Positions 37,880 through 48,409 of a stretch of DNA of 64,000 nt are shown piece by piece (within the stretch, counting starts at the first letter, position 1; the number at the start of each line of letters is the position of its first letter). The stretch comes from Malania oleifera (lineage: Eukaryota > Streptophyta > Magnoliopsida > Santalales > Ximeniaceae), in the NCBI RefSeq assembly GCF_029873635.1, contig NC_080428.1, positions 62,421,957-62,485,956 of the forward strand, written 5' to 3'. Made by a program: the position numbers and the translations under genes. Below the pieces are notes generated by a model that was given only the letters and a program-made list of their open reading frames with translations, made no database searches and had not been told where the DNA came from.

Positions 37880-38667
37880 TAGGGGTGAGCAAACAGTGGG
37901 TTTGACCAAATTCGGTTAATTAACTGAATTAACCAAAAATTTCGATTAATAAATCATGTTAACCGACTCGACCGAACAAGGAGAGCTACCTGAACCGAAC
38001 CCGACCAAATTCCTTTTCGGGTAATTCGGTTCCCCGAATCTAACCGAAATAATTAAAATTAATTATTAAAAAATAGAATATAAGTACCTGAGTCACTTTC
38101 CCAAAATCTCGTTGCTCTCACATCATAAATCTTGATGGCTCTTCCACCATGGATGACGACGAGGATCTCCTACGCCATTGCGTTCGAAGGCTCCATCTCT
38201 TATAACTGTAGCTTGCAAGTTGTTTCCGTGCTAGGGCAGGGCCAAGGGTGTGGTGTTCCTGGTGCGAGACCTAGGGTGCGACGCTACCGCTGACGAGTTC
38301 TTCACTCTCAAGGTAATCTCCAAGGCTCTAATCGCGGGTGACGGCAATAGTGAGGGAAGCTAGCACAAACGAGTTTGAGAGGCTGCGACGTAGAGGAGAG
38401 GACACGAACAGTCGGGCACAAAGGAGAGGAGAGGATCCTAGCCCTAGCTGCAGCTGACCTCTGCCTATTCCTAACATATAATTCTTAATTCGGGTAATTC
38501 GGTTAACCGAATTAATTTTTTTCATAACTGACCCGATAACTGATTACCCGAAATTTAGTGAACCCATAACCGAACCGACCGACCCCTATTTCTTAATTGA
38601 ACCAAACCGACCGAAATGGTCTGTTAATTTGGTTAATTCAGGTTTCCTCGAATTATGCTCACCCCTA
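37880..38667. mobile_element. hAT-like DNA transposon carrying a host gene fragment
   Basis: The terminal inverted repeats are TAGGGGTGAGCA at left and TGCTCACCCCTA at right, perfect over 12 bp. The flanks are ATTAGAAC (37872-37879) and ATTAGAAT (38668-38675), an 8-bp target duplication with one change, as in hAT elements. Subterminal regions on both sides are full of TTCGGTTAACCGAA-like motifs in inverted arrangement. The centre (about 38100-38450) has different, GC-richer sequence that resembles a captured exon. No transposase is present, so it would depend on a partner. It is nested in the giant LTR. Confidence 0.75.
38100..38345 (+). pseudogene. Captured protein-kinase N-lobe fragment inside hAT-like element
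   Basis: Translating about 38206-38335 with one frame change gives LQVVSVLG, then KGVVFLVRD, then EFFTLKVISKALI. This is the order of a protein-kinase glycine-rich loop (GxGxxGxV) followed by the VAIK-type lysine strand. The wording is closest to plant AGC-type kinases (UNICORN/OXI1-like), judged from memory. Upstream ATG-like and acidic codons (38151 onward) may be the native N terminus. The fragment has a frameshift in the loop and stops upstream, and no catalytic lobe follows. GC is well above the surrounding element. Confidence 0.55.
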
Positions 38668-40010
38668 ATTAGAATGAGAAAAGGGCTCGCACAATTAGAA
38701 AGAGAGCTCTGTGAAGAAAAAACTCAGCGAGAAAGAGAATAGAGAAATTAGCCAAACAGAGTTAGAGAGGTTAGGACACAAAGGAGGAGGAAGCATTAGA
38801 GAGAGATCTACAAAAATTTGAGAGAATAGAAAAAGAAAGGCATTACAAAGAGCTCTACGAAAAAAACTCAGAGAAGGGAATAGTGAGTAATGAGCATAGA
38901 AAAAGAGAGGGAAATCAACCACATTGAGAATTAGAGCAATTAGCAAAATAAAAAGGAGGGTTGATTTAGAGGCAACCCACAAAGTCGTAGTGCCCTCTCA
39001 TCCAAAACTCGGAGGCCAATTCAGAAACTCCCAGAAAGACACCCTAGCAGACACACTCAACAGACTCAGAGGCAGGAAAAGAAGAACGGAGGAGTAAAAG
39101 GTTGTAGGTAAATTTAATTTTCCTTCCCTAAGTCTAATTTAGTAATATTGAACTGTGGATGCAAGTGAAAGTAGGGACTTGAAGCTCAGACTGAACCAAA
39201 CCCAACCTAGCACCGATCCCAGCTCACCATCAAGTAGGACTCCTTGAACAAACCCCCCCCCCCTTTTGAACCTAGCTCACCATTGAAATTGAGATGAACC
39301 AAACCCGTTGAGATGAACTGAACCAAACGCAACCCCCTAGACTGAACCAAGCCCAACAACCTATTTTCAAAAACCCCTAGGCCCGTACTCACATTTTTAA
39401 ACCCAAACCCAATCGGTTCTAAAATAACCTCGAGGCCCAACTTGTTTTTTTTTTTTTTTTTAAAAAAAATGAGCCCCAAACCTATCTAAAAAAAAAAAAA
39501 AAAACAGTCCACTTGTTTACAAAATAAAAACCCAACCCATCTTCTTTAAATGCACTTGAACCCACTTTTTAAATACCCAAGCCCATTTCACTTAAAACAC
39601 TCGAGGCCCAAAACCCATTTTAAAACCTACTCAAGGCCCAACTTGATTTAAAAAAAAAAACCAAGCCCACTTTCAAAATCCAACCTGAGCCCATTGTTTT
39701 TTTTCTTAAAATTAACCCAGGTTTGTTTTTAAACCAAACCTGAAGCCTAATGATTTTAAAATTAACCCAGACCCATTTTTAAACTAAACATGAAGCTCAT
39801 TGATTTTTAAATCAAACCAAACCCATTTTTAAATCAAGCCCAAGCCCATTTTGAAATAAACCCAAGCCCATTTGTATTTTAGAAAGCAAACTCAAAGCCC
39901 ACAAAGCCCATTGAGCCCACTCGGATCAAATCAAGTCCACGCAGCCCCCACGGGTTGACTCTTGTGAGTAAACCCAACACCAACTCACCAGGTTGAGATG
40001 AGTCAACTCT
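38668..40010. other. Interior of the giant LTR, repeat-rich
   Basis: The purine-rich tract 38680-39080 is made of GAGAGAG and AAAGAG phrases. From 39180 to 39960 there are many copies of the phrases AAACCCAAGCCCATTTTT and AACCTGAAGCCCA with varying spacing. No coding sequence. Confidence 0.6.
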
Positions 40011-40757
40011 TGTAATGCCCTAACCTAGGTCTGCCAGGGAGCACTGTGTCTCTTCTCCTCCACCTGGACCAGATAACAGGGGGGGCGGGCCTTATCGGAC
40101 TAATGGCTGATCCCATAGACCAACACGTATCATTTTCAGTGTGTTTTGTCCTCACTCACACACTTCCTGAGAAAATTTCCCAAAAAGTCACCCATCCCAA
40201 GATTACTCCAAGCCAAGCACGCTTAACCGTGTAGTTCTTATGAGAAGGTTCCCAAAAAGAAATGTGCACCTTGTTGATATGAATAGTAACATCTAATCCT
40301 TTTAAGTCTTTCTTCCACGGGGTATCACAATCTCCCTCACTTACAGAACGCAACGTCCTTGTTGCGAACCCACATTTCCAAACCCAGACGATGTGAATCT
40401 CATCACACTTTCGGTTTGGTAACCTGTCTCTGATACCATTTTGTAATGCCCCAACATGGGTCTGTCAGGGAGCACTACGTCTCTCCTCCTCCACCTAGAC
40501 CAGACAACAGGGGGCAGGCCTTATCGGACTGATTACTAGCCCCACAGACCAACACGTGTCCTTTTCAGTGTGTTTTATCCTCACTCACACACTTTCTGAG
40601 AAAACTTCCCAGAAGGTCACCCATCCCATGATTACTCAAATCCAAACATGCTTAACCATGAAGTTCTTATGGGAAGGCTCCCGAAAAGAAACATGTACCT
40701 TGTTGATATAGGTAGTAACATCTAATCTTTTTAAACCTTTCTTCCACGGGATATACA
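40011..40757 (-). mobile_element. Cassandra: Cassandra-type TRIM retrotransposon
   Basis: Miniature LTR retroelement on the minus strand. LTRs are 40442-40757 (5') and 40011-40329 (3'), each starting TGT and ending TTACA on the minus strand. The internal region is only 112 bp: a primer site complementary to initiator tRNA-Met (CTCTGATACCA at 40428-40438) and a polypurine tract next to the 3' LTR (minus-strand AAGTGAGGGAGA). Flanking 5-mers are ACTCT and ACTCG, a target duplication with one change. There is no coding capacity. Each LTR contains a 5S-rRNA-like block with GTTAAGCGTGCTTGG (3' LTR) and GGATGGGTGAC, the diagnostic feature of the Cassandra family. It was inserted into the giant LTR after that LTR arrived. 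Confidence 0.88.
40165..40245 (-). promoter_or_regulatory. 5S-rRNA-like internal Pol III promoter block in Cassandra 3' LTR
   Basis: On the minus strand, GTTAAGCGTGCTTGG is followed by a GGAGTAATCTTGGGATGGGT stretch and TTTTTGGGAA, in the order of plant 5S rRNA with its internal control region. A second, slightly more diverged copy lies in the 5' LTR at about 40590-40676. It is not a functional 5S gene: the 5S 5' and 3' ends are missing. Confidence 0.8.
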
Positions 40758-41690
40758 ACTCGTCTTCGACTTGAAACCCTAATTCAAAACCCTAACCCTA
40801 ATGAACCAAAAACTCCAATATGAAATTCTAATAGATTTAGGCACCAACTCACAGAAATCCAGTATTCAAATCACAAAAACAGAATAATATCACATTCGAA
40901 TCACACACACACACACATCATATTGCAAAAAGAAAAATGCAACAAAAAATCAAACAAAAAGAGAAGGACAGGGATACGTAGCTTTGACCCCCACGAGACC
41001 TCTTCATTGGTCTCGCATTGAACCCTGCTTCCCCAAACGTCTTCGGGTTCACCACTAATCACCACTGAGAAGGCAAACAGGGCCAGCCTATTACCTTCAA
41101 TCAAGAGGGAGAGAGAACTAGAGATCAGTTTCTTTTCTCAGAAGAAAGAGTAGAGAGGGTTGTTTAGCGAAAGCTTGAAGGAGGAGAGAACTTTTTGAGG
41201 GGTTGAGTAAAGAAAGGGAGTTTGGATTGTTCAGAGAGTTTTAGACTAAGGTTCTAAAGAACTAGGGTTTTTAGAAAAGTCGTATTAGAGAGGAGAGAGT
41301 GAGGTTCGGAAAGTTTAGAAAGTTTCACTGAGAAGGCGTTTGAGAGGGATAGAGGAGAGATTCAAAGAATGGAGAAAGTTTCTGAGAGAGGTGAAAAAAA
41401 AAAATTAGGGTTAAGGATTCAAAAGAAGACAGAGAATTAGTGAGAGGAGGCTAGGATTTTAGAGCTTTGAGAGTTTAGGGGTTTTGAAGGTTAGGGTTGT
41501 CGGAGGTGAACAGAGAGAATAGAAAGATTAGAGAGAGTTTGAGATCTAGGGTTTTCAAGGAGTTTCGGAGAAGGGAGAAGGGAAGGAAGAAAGAAAGGGA
41601 GTGAGAGAGAAGGGAGAGAGGGTGCTTCGAGAGAGAGCTTCGAGAGAGAGAGGAAAAATGAACAAAATGAAAAAAAATTTGATTTTTATA
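40758..41690. other. Giant LTR interior after the Cassandra insertion
   Basis: CCCTAA-type repeats (about 40775-40800), a short (CA)n at 40903-40918, then a strongly purine-rich tract (41100-41660) of GAGAGAG and GAGGAG phrases. Purine-rich leader-like sequence is common in large gypsy LTRs. No coding sequence. Confidence 0.5.
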
Positions 41691-41718
41691 TGTCATGGCT
41701 AGGGACCGTAGGATCGCG

Positions 41719-42150
41719 ACACGTGGCTTCCCCTCCACCGCTCCTTCATGAGCTACACGGCCTCTTGATGACCATTCGATCGGTGCTTCCTCACACGACC
41801 AGGATCTTGCCGCGTTGCCAATTCGTGTGTACGAATTTTCATCTGTTCGATCTGTGCTTTCTGGCAAGGGCTGAGATCACGCCACGTCACCATCCGTGTG
41901 CACTCGTTCCCCCACTGTTCGATCTATGCTTCCCAACAATGGATAGTATGGTGCCGTGTCATTGATCCCTGTCCGCATATGCTCATCCCTCCAGCTACCA
42001 ACACGTGGCTCTTTGTCCTCCATACAATTAGGGCGCTACACGGCCTCATCTCAACCGTCGGATCCATGTTTTTTAGCGATCGTTCGTGATCGGGCCACCT
42101 CATCAATCCTCACCCGCACATGCCCCTCCATCCAACAGTAGACACGTGGC
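41719..42150 (+). promoter_or_regulatory. Three ACACGTGGC (G-box/ABRE-like) boxes in the giant LTR
   Basis: Identical ACACGTGGC at 41719-41727, 42001-42009 and 42142-42150, each within related but diverged repeats containing ATCCATGTTT/ATCTATGCTT-like and CTCATCC-like phrases. ACGTGGC is the core bound by bZIP factors of the ABF/AREB group. Whether they act is unknown. Confidence 0.5.
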
Positions 42151-43094
42151 CTTGGCCTTGAACCAAATGACACTTTGACCAGTTGACCCCTTTGACCAGC
42201 TTTCCCTCTGACCGTTTGACTTCCTGAACTGGTCTTGAACTGGTTTTTACTATTTTGTTTGTTTATTTTTGTAATATATTATTTATTTGATTTTAAATTC
42301 AAAAAAATATGAAAAAATTATTAAAAACTCAAAAAAATGAGAGGAAAGTTATAAAAATATTTTTGACCTGTTTCTTTTTTATTTTACCTAATTACTTTTT
42401 TTTATTATATTATTTAATTGTTTTTAAATTCAGGAGAATATAAAAAAATTATAAAAAATACAAAAAATTAGGGAAAATTAGAAAAATATTTTGGAGGTAA
42501 GAAAATTGTTTTTGCAAGCTTTTCATCCTGAATGAGTCCAAAAATCTCCCATGAATTTAAAAAAAATCATTTAATACCTAGAAAAATCCCATAAAATTTT
42601 AGAAAAAATCTGAGATTTTATTTTTGTAAAGTATTTTCTTGATTTTTGTTTCCTATGATTTCAAAAAAAATGGGCATGATCTTTTTAAGCATTATATGCC
42701 TTCATTTCGAGGGAAGTATTTATATTGCATATTATGTAAATACTTGTGTGATCCATTTATTGTGCATGTTTGTTGTTGTTTTGTAAATTCACAAAGGGAG
42801 TAAAATAAAAGGGCTATTAAATTTAAGTTGGGATAATCTTCAATTAATCAGGTACTGTTCATAGAACGGGTGTGTAGGAGGTGCTAATAAGTTCCCCTCG
42901 CATAACCGAACTGCCAATCTTGATCATGGTAACGTAGACCGATTCCACTCTTAATAGTGTGGTAATTATGTGTTCAGACTATCAAAATGTTAGTGGCGAC
43001 TCCATCGCATCCAAATTTTCACGAAAATATCAAAACACTTTTTATTTCGCCCACCCCGGGACACCCTCACTCCAGGGGACGTCGCGACACTAAT

Positions 43095-43649
43095 TATTCT
43101 AATGAAATATTCATCCTTAACGAATTGAATTAATTTTTTGAATCTCACAAACTAACATTCTATAGAGAACTTCGGGTTCTTAAATTTCAGAATTATGCAA
43201 ATAATACTTATTCTAGTCTATTAATTCCAAGCATAATTTCTAAAATGTGAGTCAATTTTTCACTTGGAAAATATAGGAGTAGAGCTTAAATTCCATAATC
43301 CTGTAAATGCCCAAACAACATCTTAGGGAAGAAGAAGGAAAATTAAGAAGAATTGATTAATACAAAGTAAGCTTCATAATTGCTACACATGATATTTCTC
43401 AAGCATGGGATTGTTATATACAGAGTATTTTTCCAATGGCAGGGGAGCATATTTTTTATTACAGTCCTAATTAAGTTAATCACCTGCAAATTAAGAACTT
43501 GAGTTCCTTCAACAAAGTTTTTTTCTTCTTTTCAATCAAACCCAGATCGAAGTTGAGATCATGGTAGAGGACAGGATAGAGTCACAAAGATGTTGAAACA
43601 GAGAGAATGAAGAATAAAGGAGAAATTGTAACTTACAACTTTTCTCAAC
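43095..43649. other. Intergenic AT-rich region
   Basis: Host flank of the giant LTR. No gene or element recognised. Confidence 0.5.
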
Positions 43650-43866
43650 CCAGTCGGGCTTGCTTAAGTGGTAAGAATTGATCTGTAACTTTGGTGACCT
43701 TAAGGTCACATGTTCAATTATTTACTTATAGTTTGCATGGTGAATTATCAAAGGTGCATCAATGGGCGAACAGTAACATTTCTACCCTCGTGAGTTTAAT
43801 GTCGCATTGAAGGGTCCAAAGGACTCGTCGGTGGCTAGAGTTCTTATGTCATAAAAAAAAAAAACT
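43650..43866 (+). mobile_element. tRNA-derived SINE
   Basis: A-box-like GCTTGCTTAAGTGGTAAG at 43658-43675 and B-box-like GGTCACATGTTCAATTA at 43704-43720, about 30 bases apart as in a Pol III internal promoter. The 3' end reads GGTGGCTAGAGTTCTTATGT and runs into an A tract. The 3' part aligns with the SINE at 31291-31700 (shared GGGTCC, GTGGYTAGAGTTC). The target duplication is not clear. Confidence 0.75.
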
Positions 43867-44202
43867 AGTTTAAGGCGTTGTTCATTGTATTTGGTCTGCT
43901 GGGATAATTGTTTCAATTTTTTTTTTCCATAAAAGATAATTATTTTAAACTTTTTTTAAAGAAAAGAAGAAGAAAATGAAAAGAGGGTGACCATGTGGCT
44001 TTTATTTTGAGAAAAGTTACTTTTTGTAATTTTATTCTCATTTTTGTTCATAAAAGAATTGATTTAATAATTTTTTAGGAGAAGAGCACGCAAAGATTGC
44101 TCCTCGTTCCATTCCTGTAATATTAATTCTTTTAGGTCATGTTTGGAAGTTAGAAAATAATAAGAAAGAGAAAGAAAAATATGAATAATTAAGTAACAAT
44201 TC

Positions 44203-44832
44203 AAGGGCCGTTTGGAATTATTATAAAAAATTAGAGAAACAAAAAATTAAAAATCAGAAATAGAAACTAAAAACTAGAAACCAGAAACCTATTTGGTTAA
44301 TATTTAAAAACTAATACAAATTAAAAACTTAATTAAAAAAATACTCACTTTAATTTTTAAATTAAAATAAATTACAAAAATATGATTAAAAAAGTACTAT
44401 AATAAAATAAAATTTATAATTGTTATTTTATTTTAATTATTCTACTTTCAGATTTTACTTTATAATAAACATTTTATTGGACATGACAATTGAAAAATAA
44501 TAAAAGTACTATTTCTTAAAATTTAAGTGTATTTTTATTTTAATTATATTTAAATTCATATAATAATTTAGTTTTCGTTTTAATTTAAAAATGTATAAAA
44601 CAAATACTTTAATCCAAAAAACTATTTCTGAATATTAAAATTTATCGCAGCACGTTACTAAAACAACTGAAAATCATAAAATTTAATTTTCAATTTTTTG
44701 ACAAACAATTGAAAACCAACAATAGAGGAAAAATTGACAACATAAACAAACGCATTTTTATAATCTATTTTTTTACTGTGAAGAAATAAAAACTAGAAAA
44801 TAGAAAACAGTAACGATACCAAACAGACTCTC
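44203..44832. mobile_element. Candidate non-autonomous DNA transposon
   Basis: The left end AAGGGCCGTTTGGAAT and right end ATACCAAACAGACTCT are roughly inverted repeats. Subterminal AAACTAGAAA-type motifs occur on both sides. The interior is almost pure A/T. No convincing target duplication; the superfamily is uncertain. Confidence 0.35.
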
Positions 44833-46199
44833 ACTTTTTCATGTTTTTGGTGATTATGAAAAGTGAGAAAGAAAATAAAAAACATGTATATCAAATCAAT
44901 GAAAAAAATATATTTTATACATCATTTTTGAATAATATTTGTTATAATAATTTTTTAATTTCAATCATATTTGATATAGAGAAATTTATAATAGAAAATA
45001 AATTTTATTTTTAGTTTTACTTTCTTTACCCAAATTAAAATCATTGATGCAAAAGGATCGTTAATTAAAAAAATAATATTATTATTTTTTGTTAGTTTCA
45101 TCTATTATTAAATAGCGAACTATACTTAAATAAAAATTTATTTTTATTTGCACAAATAAAAGAAAAGAACTCTACATTATTTTTCTCCTCTATTCCATGC
45201 TTCCATTTTTTCTTGGGAGTTTAAAAGTACAAGCATATTTTTTAAAAATAAATTTTAATAAAACTACTTTTGTAATTGAAGATGGAAGAAGGCACACAAT
45301 TTAAAAAATGGTCATGGAGGAATGTGAAATTGGTCATCCGACAATTTCCCTATTTGATTTGATAGAGGCCATGATGTAATTGACAATTTAAAAATTTGTA
45401 AAAGTAACCATGAGGGTCATGACAACTTGGCCTTTTTTAATTTAAAATATAAGGTGACTAATGATGATGAGAGCCTAGATGCAGATGAACTAGTGTTATT
45501 ATATTATTATAAAAATAAAGTATTTATTACAAAATAAGACAAGAATTAATAATAAATAAATGGGGATAAGTAGAAAGTAATGAAGACAAGTAAAAAAATA
45601 AATAAAAAGTGAGACCGGATTTACGTGATTTGGTTTATACCTACTCCATGGGCGGATGCAATTAGAAATCCACTATGTTAAGAGAAATTACAACATATAC
45701 TTGGTTTTTGTACAAATATCTTACCTACTTACCTTACAAAATATCTCACATTCTTTTTTCTCTCCCGCTTCTTTCTTCTCTATTTTCTGCGTGTTCTTTT
45801 CTTTTTACGTTCTATGCTCAATATTCTGCACTCTTAGTTTCTCCTCTCTTATTATCTCAATCAGCTAATTCCCTTTATATAATCGTGGGAGGAGTAAGTA
45901 ATATATTTAATTATTCTTTTATAATAGAAAGGGCAAGTGAGTTTGTCTAATAAATATAATGGATTCACAGGGGAAACATGAGGGAGATTGGAGATGGGGG
46001 GCAGGTGTGTTGAAGACATTTATGGGAATGGTTACATCCACCATTCATTTCGCAACAGTATTTTAATTTTTTTTTTCAATAAATTACATTTCTCAAGTTT
46101 TTTTTAGTATACTCTACAATATTACAATTTGATTCATTAAATTATAATTTTAGCTTTTAGGAGATTCAATTTTTTTTTATATTAATCACACATGATGCA
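44833..46199. other. AT-rich intergenic region
   Basis: No gene recognised. The ORFs at 45656-45950 are CT/AT-rich with no family resemblance. Confidence 0.5.
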
Positions 46200-46745
46200 T
46201 GTTGTTTGCAAATAATATTATCTTGATTAATGAAACTAGGGGTGCAATAGAATCTAAGTTTTAATTGTAGAGAGAAGCTTTAGAATCCAAAGGTTCGGTA
46301 AGTATAAATAAGATAAAATATTAGAAATGTAATTTGAGTCATATTGGAAGGAATATTAAAGAAATTGCTAAACTTGATAGTTAATAATTAATAGCACTAC
46401 ATACTTATATACCTTCAATTTATTATGCAAGTTGAAGGAGAAATTGAAAAAGATGTAATGTGTATGCTCAAAGTAGGTTGGGTAAAATAGAGAATTGATT
46501 CGAGTGTGCCATGTGATTGTAGAATACCCTTAAAATTAAAAGATAAGTTCTATAAGATGATTGTATGACCAGTTATGTTACATGTACAAAAATGTTTTAT
46601 GATTAAGAAATTAAATATTCAAAAAGTAAAAGTTGTTATGATGAGAATGTTAAGGTGGATTAGTGGTATAACACTAAAGATAAATTAAGAAATGAAAATA
46701 TTTGTGATAAGTTAGACGTACTATAAAAGAGTAAGGGTGAATTTG
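46200..46745 (+). mobile_element. RTE LINE fragment, decayed
   Basis: Starts at the palm region (GTTTGCAAATAATATTATCT, then ATTAATGAAACTAGGGG). It continues through the region equivalent to ELWREALESKGF, the LGSIMQAEGEIEKDV-like part, and [16 protein letters not shown]-like sequence to about 46745. Both ends are missing and frames are broken. Confidence 0.75.
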
Positions 46746-47502
46746 AATTTAAAATTTTATTTGAAAAAAGAAAAAAAAAAAAACATTTTATGCCATATTC
46801 TCTAAGGTGTCATTGACATGATCTCAATGGAACTCTTGGGTTGTTGGAGCTAAGGTGCTTTCCTCTTTGGTACTTGGGCATTCTCCCTAGGAGCCTCCTC
46901 AATTATTAGAGCCAAGCTCATCTCTTTTTTCAATTGGTCATTGCCTTAGGCATTCTCCCAAAGGACCTCCTTGGTCATTGGGGACAAGGTGCGATCTTGA
47001 CCTAGGTGTTCCTCAAATATTGGAGCCAAAGTGCTTCTCCTAAGGCTATATGCACAGGTTATTGCCTTGGGGCTTGCCTTGAGGTGCTTTCTACTCAAAA
47101 CTATTTGTCAAGGTTATTGTCTCAATATTTGCACTCAAGGTTACCTTTCCTTCAAAAATACTTTTCCAAGATTGTCGTCTCGACCCTTGCACTTAGGATA
47201 TCCTTCTCTTCAAAGTTAACTCGACTTTGACACTTAAATGACATTCCTTTAAGGTCGTTTATAAAGCTTACTACCTCAATGGTTGTACCTAAGATGACCT
47301 TCCCTCCACCACGTTGGTGCTTACATCTAAGGTGGAATGTTGCCAGCTTATTAATAAGGCTTGAGGCTTATTAATAAGGCTTGAGGCTTAAAGGAGATCC
47401 CCTCCAAGGACATGTTAGGTTTGTCTAGTTAAGATTTTGAATATAGTTTTCTCATCTAAAAATGCAAGATACAAATAGTACACAAAATTAACAGTAAAAT
47501 AT
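46746..47502. other. Unassigned region with degenerate CCT/TTGG phrases
   Basis: Recurring phrases such as TTGGAGCCAAGGTGC, GGCATTCTCCCTAGGAGCC and CTTCAAAGTTACT appear about every 60-100 bases. A short tandem repeat of CTTATTAATAAGGCTTGAGG occurs at about 47355-47395. Open frames (47006-47230) look like by-products of the repeats. This may be part of an unrecognised transposon. Confidence 0.4.
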
Positions 47503-48019
47503 TATAAGAAAACTTTCATAAATATATTGCAACCAAGGATTTTCAATTATCATGAACTTCACATCAATTACTTTATGCGGAAAATAAATAAATCATAAAC
47601 TGTAAACTTTACATACCGGAATTGGCCATACCGAACTTATTGAGAAGAACACCCGGAGAATCCGAAGAAATCATTTCTCCCACTTCTCCTCCTTCTCTTT
47701 CCTTCTTTCACCAGATCTATGAGATCTCCTAATGATTAGAGAAGTAAAGGCAAAAAGAGGACAATTCATTTCTTCCTATACCCTTATTGCTACACCCATA
47801 ATAGTAGCTAATATATATTTTATATACATATATATCTATAATATTTATGTATAGGAATCTCTTCAAACTTCCACCATTAATTTCTTATATTAAATAAGTT
47901 AACATTTTAGTTAACCCATGCAATCTTTAATTCATATCCTTATCATATGGGATACATTCCCTATATGTGGGACCCACATCATTCATGTGGGACATATCCT
48001 TTGGGATATAAATCCTACA
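47503..48019 (-). repeat. 3' LTR of the copia element
   Basis: 517 bp, minus-strand start TGTAGGATTTAT and end TTTTCTTATA. The matching 5' LTR carries a longer TA microsatellite. The contents resemble an ordinary promoter-bearing LTR, including TATATA sequence at about 47810-47845. Confidence 0.93.
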
Positions 48020-48409
48020 TTCTCCCATTTGGCCCATATGAATGATATTAATATGGATTAACAAATATCCATAATGTGCACAAAACATTAGCTTATTTAT
48101 ACTTTTCAATGAGATTAACATAATATCATAATCAAGCAACCCATTAGTACGAGTCATGACGGTAAATATCATTAGAGCGACATCTTCCCTTCCATGTACC
48201 ACAAAACTAATAAACTACTTAACTATGATCCATAATAGGAAGTTACCATACTGTCCCTTTAATGTCTTTGTCAAAGACCATTTCTGTTTAACAGTGAACC
48301 ATCTCTATAATCACGTGATTTATGGTAAACAGAAATAATGTTCAGAAACACTTTTATTGATATCATTATACATATTATAGAACAAAACATAAAGATCCAC
48401 TATTATACA

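Larger units (their letters stand above)
36810..43089 (+). mobile_element. Giant solo LTR (Ty3/gypsy, Tat/Ogre-like), with two nested insertions
   Basis: It begins TGTAGACACCCC and ends GACGTCGCGACA, so the tips are TG...CA. It is flanked by a perfect 5-bp duplication CTAAT (36805-36809 and 43090-43094). Length is 6,280 bp, about 4.7 kb after removing the two insertions at 37880-38667 and 40011-40757. No second LTR, gag-pol, primer site or polypurine tract was seen inside, which fits a solo LTR left by LTR-LTR recombination. LTRs this long, with the phrase GTGGCGACTCC near the end, are typical of Tat/Ogre-type gypsy elements; that family call is from memory. The interior holds degenerate GAGTCC repeats (36900-37300), CCCATTTTTAAA-type repeats (39500-39900) and ACGT-core boxes. 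Confidence 0.72.

Noticed and set aside
40165-40245. 5S rRNA gene
   Set aside because: Only the internal part of 5S is present, diverged and bounded by LTR sequence. It is the Cassandra LTR block.
41475-42141. Several overlapping ORFs in the giant LTR
   Set aside because: Moderate GC and purine bias keep frames open on both strands at once; none resembles a protein family.
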